Shown: piece by piece, positions 1 through 4,219 of the stretch
Numbering within the stretch: position 1 is the first letter of the stretch
Layout of the letters: each line of letters starts with the position of its first letter
Translations under genes and position numbers: made by a program
Notes under the pieces: model-generated
The model's database searches: none
What the model was told of the DNA's origin: nothing
Seen by the model: only the letters and a program-made list of their open reading frames with translations
Source: Clostridium sp.
Lineage (GTDB): Bacteria; Bacillota; Clostridia; Clostridiales; Clostridiaceae
Reading direction: 5' to 3'
Length of the DNA: 6,785 nt
NCBI GenBank assembly: GCA_012511315.1
Contig: JAAZGI010000433.1
Coordinates: 1-6,785, forward strand

Positions 1-380
1 AATAACACATATTTTTGCTCAGGATAATCGGGTGCAATCCGCTCAATAATCTCTTGAGTTCCTGATCCATTGAGGAATATAGCCGTGTACTTGCCTTCTT
101 CGGATAAATCAAGTATTGTGGGTTCCCACTTGGTTTGGTCTCGACCAATTTCAATAATCTTTGTTTCATAGCCTAATTCATCGGCAATCTTTTTGGTTCC
201 TTCCGCCGCTGAATCATTAAAGCTCTTATCCCCCAGCTGATCCGTTACTACAAAAACAAAACTTGGATCATTTTCTCCACCGGTTGTTTCGCCTGGTTTA
301 GTGGTTGCAGGTGAACTACAAGCCGTAACCATCAAAGCTGACGTAATCAATAAGGCAACCATTGTTTTAATCTTTTTCAT
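1..380 (-). CDS. BMP-family ABC transporter substrate-binding lipoprotein, N-terminal 126 residues (runs off the window)
   Basis: This is the 5' part of a membrane-anchored receptor of the basic membrane protein (Med/BmpA/TmpC) family. These proteins usually capture nucleosides outside the cell for an ABC importer. The start is the ATG at 380-378, with an AAGGAGA ribosome-binding site at 387-393 six bases upstream. Residues 1-20 are a lipoprotein signal (MKKIK, a hydrophobic core, then VTAC), with Cys21 as the lipid-modified residue. A Ser/Thr/Pro/Gly-rich linker follows to about residue 40. The mature domain opens with FVFVVTDQLGDKSFNDSAAEG, where GDKSFNDSA is the family signature near the ligand pocket. 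The frame stays open to base 1, so about two thirds of the protein lies outside. The rest of a transporter operon would be expected further left (inference). It could bind another ligand, since BMP proteins also take purine derivatives and autoinducer-like molecules. Confidence 0.86.
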   Translation of the reverse strand, partial: MKKIKTMVALLITSALMVTACSSPATTKPGETTGGENDPSFVFVVTDQLGDKSFNDSAAEGTKKIADELGYETKIIEIGRDQTKWEPTILDLSEEGKYTAIFLNGSGTQEIIERIAPDYPEQKYVL

Positions 381-471
381 GAGTTTTCTCCTTGTATTTT
401 AGTTTTTGGTTTAATTTCTAGCCTTCTATTTTTTTTAGTCTTCAGGTGTATTTCAAGTGTTATCTAAAAAT

Positions 472-517
472 ATTATCTGCAAACTTTGAGTTTAATCGAT
501 GACCGTTTAATCGATGA
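472..517 (-). promoter_or_regulatory. possible control region of the BMP lipoprotein gene
   Basis: Read leftward, a GATAAT hexamer (472-477 on the complement) resembles a -10 box, but the hexamer 17 bases upstream is a poor -35. A second weak candidate is TTGAAA (451-456) with AAAAAT (428-433) at 17-bp spacing. Two copies of a 13-bp repeat (490-517) lie just upstream or on top of the first candidate. That placement would suit a repressor or activator. The exact promoter is not settled by sequence. Confidence 0.3.
490..517. repeat. two direct copies of GTTTAATCGATGA, candidate LacI-family operator pair
   Basis: Identical 13-mers lie at 490-502 and 505-517, a 15-bp period. Each contains ATCGAT, a self-complementary core with a central CG. 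The flanking T/A pair at 493/502 extends the dyad imperfectly. A/T-rich palindromes centred on CG are typical LacI-family operators. The regulator gene ends only about 100 bp away, so binding by its product is a reasonable inference, but it is unproven. Confidence 0.5.
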
Positions 518-576
518 GGGTTTCCAAGTTAATCTTTGTTTAAACGGCAGGTTGTTAGACACATAAGGTTTTCCAT

Positions 577-608
577 CCAACTAAAAGTAATTGTCCTACT
601 AAAAGTAA
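577..608. repeat. 14-bp direct repeat CCWACTAAAAGTAA, 18-bp period
   Basis: CCAACTAAAAGTAA (577-590) and CCTACTAAAAGTAA (595-608) differ at one base. They sit immediately downstream of the regulator's stop codon. I see no hairpin or U-tract, so this is not a terminator. It may be a local duplication or a protein-binding pair; no function can be assigned. Confidence 0.5.
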
Positions 609-614
609 AATGCT

Positions 615-1658
615 TTAACCATTAGAAATCTTTTGACTTGGTTTAGAATTAGTTTTTCGTGGGGCTGTACTTTCTCGGATAATTAGTTGTAGCGGTATAT
701 TGAGTTGAAACTCTGGGTGCTCTACGCCTTCAAGGATATCAATGAGGCGTTGTACAGTAACAAAGCCGAGCTTATAACTGGGTTGACGTATGGTGGTTAA
801 ACCGGGACTGTTGATGTTTGAAAGGAAGATATCGTCAAAGCCGACTACACTTACTTCTTCTGGTACTTGAATTCCTTTTTCTTTTAGTCCTTTAATAACT
901 CCTAGTGCGATCAAGTCGTTGCCGCAGAAAACAGCTGTAATGGATGGATCCAGTGAATTCTCTTTCGTGTAGTCATAACCAAACTCAAAGGAGTATTCCC
1001 CTTCTTTTAAAAGAGTTTCATCAAAATCAATTCCATTGTCTTTTAGAGCTCTACGATATCCAGCTAAGCGTTCGATCGACACTCCGATGTCTAGTTGTCC
1101 GGATAAAAATAAGATCCGCTCATGGCCAAGTGATATTAAATAGTTGACGGCAGTATAGGCGCCTGTTTCATTCTCAGTATGGATGTGGTCTTTAACTTCT
1201 GGAAAATAAACATCTCGGTCGAGGGTCACAATGGGAAGTGGGATTTTAAACGCTTCTTCTCGTTTTTGATCACGATTGATGGAAGGAGCTAGAGCAATAC
1301 CATCTACCTGTTTTTGAACTAGAGTTTCGATATAGCCCATTTCTTTATCTAAATCATTATCGGAATTACAAAAAAGCAAACTATAGCCTCTTTCATGGGC
1401 ACTGTCTTCTGCTCCTCGAGCTAGATCTGTAAAAAATGGATTTCGCACATCTGGGATAATTAGCCCTATGGTTCGACTCACTTTTGTTTTCATACTTCGG
1501 GCCATTGAATTGGGCCGATAGTCCATTTCTTTTGCTATTCGCTTAACTTTTTCGATGGTCTTTTTCCCAATATCAAAGTCTTTTCCATTGAGCACTTTAG
1601 ATACAGTGGCAATGGATACACCGGCAACGGCAGCGACATCTTTTAAAGTGACTGGCAT
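615..1658 (-). CDS. LacI-family transcriptional regulator
   Basis: This is a cytoplasmic DNA-binding regulator of 347 aa, normal for the family. Residues 4-24 (TLKDVAAVAGVSIATVSKVLN) form the N-terminal helix-turn-helix. The hinge helix is around 49-58 (PNSMARSMKTK). From about residue 63 (RTIGLIIPDVRNPFF) there is a periplasmic-binding-protein-like sensor domain. Typical marks are TLDRDV (145-150), GHERI (178-182), FCGNDLIALG (244-253), VVGFDDI (271-277), TTIRQP (288-293) and the closing IIREST. The pattern is closest to the RbsR/CcpA-like branch, so a sugar or nucleoside-derived ligand is likely, but the effector cannot be named. The ATG at 1658 has an AAGGAGGT site (1671-1678) about 12 bases upstream, a strong site at a rather long spacing. 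The gene has its own promoter and a palindrome over the predicted transcript start, so autoregulation is expected. It lies upstream of and co-oriented with the BMP gene, with no visible terminator between, so it may control and partly be cotranscribed with it. Confidence 0.95.
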   Translation of the reverse strand: MPVTLKDVAAVAGVSIATVSKVLNGKDFDIGKKTIEKVKRIAKEMDYRPNSMARSMKTKVSRTIGLIIPDVRNPFFTDLARGAEDSAHERGYSLLFCNSDNDLDKEMGYIETLVQKQVDGIALAPSINRDQKREEAFKIPLPIVTLDRDVYFPEVKDHIHTENETGAYTAVNYLISLGHERILFLSGQLDIGVSIERLAGYRRALKDNGIDFDETLLKEGEYSFEFGYDYTKENSLDPSITAVFCGNDLIALGVIKGLKEKGIQVPEEVSVVGFDDIFLSNINSPGLTTIRQPSYKLGFVTVQRLIDILEGVEHPEFQLNIPLQLIIRESTAPRKTNSKPSQKISNG

Positions 1659-1677
1659 TTCTTAAATTCCACCTCCT

Positions 1678-1697
1678 TAACGATTAAGTAATCGTTA
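1678..1697. promoter_or_regulatory. perfect 20-bp palindrome, probable autoregulatory operator of the LacI-family gene
   Basis: TAACGATTA (1678-1686) and TAATCGTTA (1689-1697) are exact reverse complements separated by two bases. The site begins just after the predicted -10 box, covers the likely transcription start, and ends against the Shine-Dalgarno sequence. Repressor bound here would block initiation. The TAATCG part of the half-site is shared with the tandem repeats at 490-517, which is consistent with one protein acting at both places. Confidence 0.65.
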
Positions 1698-1701
1698 CCA
1701 C

Positions 1702-1730
1702 AATAAAAAGCTTCACTTTGCCATTGTCAA
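1702..1730 (-). promoter_or_regulatory. sigma-A-type promoter of the LacI-family gene
   Basis: On the complement strand there is a consensus -35 TTGACA (1725-1730), a 17-base spacer, and TTTATT (1702-1707) as a 4/6 match to the -10. The start of transcription would fall about at 1693-1697, inside the palindrome. The leader would then be about 35 bases with the ribosome-binding site in it. Confidence 0.6.
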
Positions 1731-1882
1731 TGATTTTCTGATAAAAAATCCAGACCACCTTTGACACCACCTTTTACATTCATCCCTACTACCATTTAGA
1801 TTTATCTTCACTACCATTTGTCGATGACCCCATTTGTTGGCTTTTACTACTCACATCAACAACCTCTACGTTAATAAGAACC
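1731..1882. other. non-coding spacer between the prs terminator and the regulator promoter
   Basis: No convincing gene lies here. Short imperfect repeats are visible. ACTACCATTT occurs at 1788-1797 and 1810-1819, with a third CCATTTGT at 1830-1837. ACCACCTTT occurs at 1754-1762 and 1766-1774. These may be regulatory or simply low-complexity sequence. Confidence 0.4.
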
Positions 1883-1912
1883 AAAAAAAGACGCTGATCA
1901 GCGTCTTTTTTT
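1883..1912 (-). terminator. intrinsic terminator of prs
   Basis: A perfect 30-bp palindrome is centred on GATC. Its stem core is GACGCTGA/TCAGCGTC, flanked by runs of A and T. In the leftward transcript the hairpin is followed by a U-tract, about 40 bases after the prs stop codon. The symmetry means it could also stop rightward transcription, but no rightward gene ends here. It separates prs from the regulator, which then needs its own promoter. Confidence 0.93.
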
Positions 1913-1948
1913 TGGCTCTTGTTCAAATTATAAGCCTCTTTTATTTGA

Positions 1949-3163
1949 TTATTGTTTCTTCTTAGCGATGTTTTCTACACCTTCTTTTAGGGCTTCGTCT
2001 CTCATTCGAGCATCTGGATCAAATCCATTGGCTAGGAGGAAGGAGCGAATTCCTTGGGTTGCATCAAGCAGTTTAGAGACACTCTTTTCTTGAGCTAGGT
2101 TATCAACAAACATTGCTAGATAGGTTGACAGATCAGCTTGAGAGAACCATTCAGCATCGATGAGTTCCTGTGGTACATAGTTAAGGTTTGTAGAGAAGAC
2201 TCCGTCGATGATTCCGTCTCTATATTTTTCATCAAACTTTTCTCTTCCTTCGGTAAAGAAAGCGAAGGTTGAGGCTACATAGATGGACTTAGCTCCCCTT
2301 ACTTTAAGTTCAGAGGCAACATCAAAGACTGATCCACCGGAGGCAATCATGTCATCAACGATGAGTACGTTCATGCCCTTGATATCTCGACCAATATACT
2401 CATGCTGAACGATTGGGTTCTTACCATTAACGATTCTTGAGTGGTCACGGCGTTTGTAAAATAACCCAACTTCTAGCCCTAGAACGTTAGCATAGTAAAT
2501 CGCCCGGTCCATTGCTCCAGTATCTGGTGAAATAACAACGAGCTTTTCGTCCGGTCTAAATAACCACTTTTCACTATTTAGGAAGTGTTTTAAAATATCT
2601 AATGTGGGATAGATATTTAAGAAAGACACCAATGGAATCGCATTTTGGATGGTTGGGTCATGGGCATCGAAGGTAACGATTTCGTCTACACCCAGTTCCT
2701 CTAAATCCTGTAGTGCCATGGCACAGTCTAATGATTCTCTTGATTTCTTTTTATGCTGGCGTGACGCATAAAGTAGCGGCATAACAACAGTAACTTTTTT
2801 AGCTCGACCATTCATAGCTGACAAGACACGCTTAATATCTTGAAGATGTTCATCTGGTCCCATGTTAACTTCTTTGCCATACATTCGATAAGTGATACCA
2901 TAATTTGAAACATCAGCTAAAATATAAATGTTTTTACCACGAACAGTTTCAGATAGTCTGATTTTTCCTTCACCATTAGCAAAACGTGTTTCTTCTAAAG
3001 AAATAAGATAAGAAGGAACATCCTCTCCAGCACGGTTAAAGTTTTCACCTCTAGCACGACGACTTTCAACGATAGCTTTATCGACTAACGATCCTAGTTC
3101 AGAACTACTCTTTAAAGCGATGATTCCTAAATCTGCATTGGGATTCCTTTTAAGTTTAGACAT
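1949..3163 (-). CDS. prs: ribose-phosphate pyrophosphokinase (PRPP synthetase), long 404-aa form
   Basis: This cytoplasmic enzyme makes PRPP from ribose-5-phosphate and ATP, feeding purine, pyrimidine, NAD, His and Trp synthesis. Visible motifs are ETRFANGEGKIRLSETVRGK (58-77, the N-terminal family block) and RQHKKKSRES (135-144, the ATP loop, usually RQDRK..SR). TFDAHD (164-169) has His168 at the place of the catalytic His in the usual DLHA. KRR (237-239) is the flexible catalytic loop, and VDDMIASGGS (269-278) is the PRPP loop, usually DDMIDTAGT. ATP and PRPP loops therefore deviate slightly from the classic enzyme but keep the key positions. The usual bacterial enzyme has about 310-320 residues. 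The excess here is an N-terminal lead, an insertion around 85-107, and about 35 residues after SVSKLLD (361-367). Similar long forms occur in some anaerobic Bacillota (from memory). The ATG at 3163 has AAGGAGA at 3169-3175, five bases away. It is a single-gene unit with its own promoter and terminator. Confidence 0.95.
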   Translation of the reverse strand: MSKLKRNPNADLGIIALKSSSELGSLVDKAIVESRRARGENFNRAGEDVPSYLISLEETRFANGEGKIRLSETVRGKNIYILADVSNYGITYRMYGKEVNMGPDEHLQDIKRVLSAMNGRAKKVTVVMPLLYASRQHKKKSRESLDCAMALQDLEELGVDEIVTFDAHDPTIQNAIPLVSFLNIYPTLDILKHFLNSEKWLFRPDEKLVVISPDTGAMDRAIYYANVLGLEVGLFYKRRDHSRIVNGKNPIVQHEYIGRDIKGMNVLIVDDMIASGGSVFDVASELKVRGAKSIYVASTFAFFTEGREKFDEKYRDGIIDGVFSTNLNYVPQELIDAEWFSQADLSTYLAMFVDNLAQEKSVSKLLDATQGIRSFLLANGFDPDARMRDEALKEGVENIAKKKQ

Positions 3164-3196
3164 TCGATTCTCCTTTTGTGCAAGTACTCCTATACC

Positions 3197-3225
3197 ATTC
3201 TAAAGCGAAACTGAGGAAATGCCAA
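3197..3225 (-). promoter_or_regulatory. sigma-A-type promoter of prs
   Basis: On the complement strand TTGGCA (3220-3225, 5/6 to consensus) and TAGAAT (3197-3202, 5/6) are separated by exactly 17 bases. The predicted leader is about 25-30 bases and carries the ribosome-binding site. No purine-box (PurR) repeat is recognisable beside it. Confidence 0.65.
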
Positions 3226-3381
3226 CTAACATCTTAGCTATTTTTCAAATAACAAACATTTAACATCATAAACCTCAAGATTCTACCCAGTAAAATTCAC
3301 TTGGCATTCGTATTCTAAGTACAATCGCCTAATCCACTCACTCGAGTTGTCATCACTAGGTAGTCCATTATGTAGCAATTA
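3226..3381. other. divergent intergenic region between prs and the defence locus
   Basis: AT-rich spacer with no gene and no tRNA, attachment site or inverted-repeat end that I can recognise. It should contain the rightward promoter of the hamA-hamB unit. The best -35 match is TTGTCA (3347-3352), and it has no good -10 partner. The left border of the acquired segment probably lies here. Confidence 0.4.
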
Positions 3382-4218
3382 ATGTTTAACAACAACCCTT
3401 TTCTATTTAGATATAGAAGACAATATATTTTCTCATGATGCATTGCACGACTTTTTATTACAACAAATTAGACGCTACTTTTTTTCATGTTCAATAATAG
3501 ATCATTATTGAGTAAATGAAGATCTAGAAGTTGTTGATGCTAAAGCAATTGAACTTGTTAAAAAAGCGTGCAATATGAATCAAGATTGAACAGATAGGTG
3601 AAGAGCTAGGAGACATAATGCTTTATTCATTCTTAGAACAAATTCTTAATGGCCCTAAGCTCTTTAATAAAATAGAATTAACCCAGTACGGTAATTAACA
3701 TACTAAAATGGTGGTGGTGTTCATCTATTATCTCTAGATAATATTTGTCCAACCCTTTCATACCAAATGATATTTGGAAGATCTAATGTCATAGGAGACC
3801 TTCAAGACGCAATCGATAATGCATTCGATTATATTAAGGCGATTAGAGATAATGTCTCTACAGAACTTAAAATTATTGAAAGCACAGTTTTTCACAGACT
3901 TATGATGCTCAAACCACTGATTTTCTTACGGAACTTATTCCGAGCAAAAAAAAGAACGCCGTAGTTGATAAGGTGTTTGGTGTGTTTCTCGGCTATTCAC
4001 TTAGTCTTGATCCTAATAATTATTCAACAGCAGCCTTTAGAACTGAAATTTCCAGAAAAATGGATGCTGTCATCAAAGCTCATGTTGCTTGTATTACAAA
4101 TAAGATAAATGCAGAGAACTTAGGCACTCATTCCTTTTACTTCTATATTTTGCCTTTTAACGATGCGGATAATGAAAAGCAAAGCATTATGAATACTGTT
4201 TTGGGGGAAGGTTTCTAA
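3382..4218 (+). pseudogene. hamA: hamA remnant: Hachiman DUF1837 nuclease, broken by at least two stops and three frameshifts
   Basis: HamA is the DNA-degrading effector of Hachiman, normally held by HamB. Four consecutive pieces together resemble a whole protein of roughly 275-280 codons. Piece 1, about 3383-3589, contains IEDNIFSHDALHDFLLQQIR, is cut by TGA at 3509-3511, resumes as NEDLEVVDAKAIELVKKAC and ends at TGA 3587-3589. Piece 2, from 3579, shifted, reads KIEQIGEELGDIMLYSFLEQ then ILNGPKLFNKIELTQYGN and ends at TAA 3696-3698. Piece 3, 3707-3964, shifted again, reads NGGGVHLL then MIFGRSNVIGDLQDAIDNAF. Piece 4, from 3880, shifted once more, reads DKVFGVFLGYSLSLDP and SFYFYILPFNDADNEK, then stops at 4216-4218. 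The GEELGD block, PKLF.K, GxxVH and SFYFYLLPFND-like end are what I recall of DUF1837. The start is unclear: ATG 3382 lacks a ribosome-binding site and soon leaves the frame. Expected active-site residues (D, then ExK) read G, R and N. Flanking genes are intact, so general sequencing error is an unlikely cause. Confidence 0.85.
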
Positions 4219-4219
4219 G

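Noticed and set aside
944..1147. Rightward open frame opposite the LacI-family gene
   Set aside because: Antisense shadow of a well-supported gene, without a ribosome-binding site or a recognisable protein.
1709..1816. Leftward micro-ORF of about 34 codons upstream of the regulator (MVVKINLNG...), a possible leader peptide
   Set aside because: There is no clear ribosome-binding site and it extends over the -35 box of the regulator promoter, so it would not be on that transcript.
1797..1882. Leftward open stretch ending in EDKSKW before a stop, a possible remnant of a lost gene
   Set aside because: It is under 30 codons, runs out of the prs terminator, and matches no family I recognise.
3347..3375. 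TTGTCA as a -35 box for a rightward hamA-hamB promoter
   Set aside because: No hexamer at 16-18 bases resembles TATAAT well enough to call it.
3491..3511. Inverted repeat TCAATAAT/ATTATTGA with a 5-base loop, covering the first internal stop of hamA
   Set aside because: It is short and AT-only apart from one pair, with no U-tract, and it lies inside former coding sequence. A template-switch origin for the TGA is possible but unsupported without an intact homologue.
3726..3743. Palindrome TATTATCT-CT-AGATAATA
   Set aside because: It falls within the HamA coding block (HLLSLDN region), is AT-rich and has no regulatory context; chance is sufficient.
3767..3964. A 65-codon open frame that could be called a small hypothetical gene
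   Set aside because: Its sequence is the middle of HamA, continuous upstream to 3707 without a start and continued in another frame from 3880, so it is a fragment of the pseudogene.
3973..4218. An 81-codon GTG-start frame directly before hamB, a possible small partner protein
   Set aside because: The same frame is open back to 3880 and encodes the HamA C-terminal part. It has no convincing ribosome-binding site of its own.
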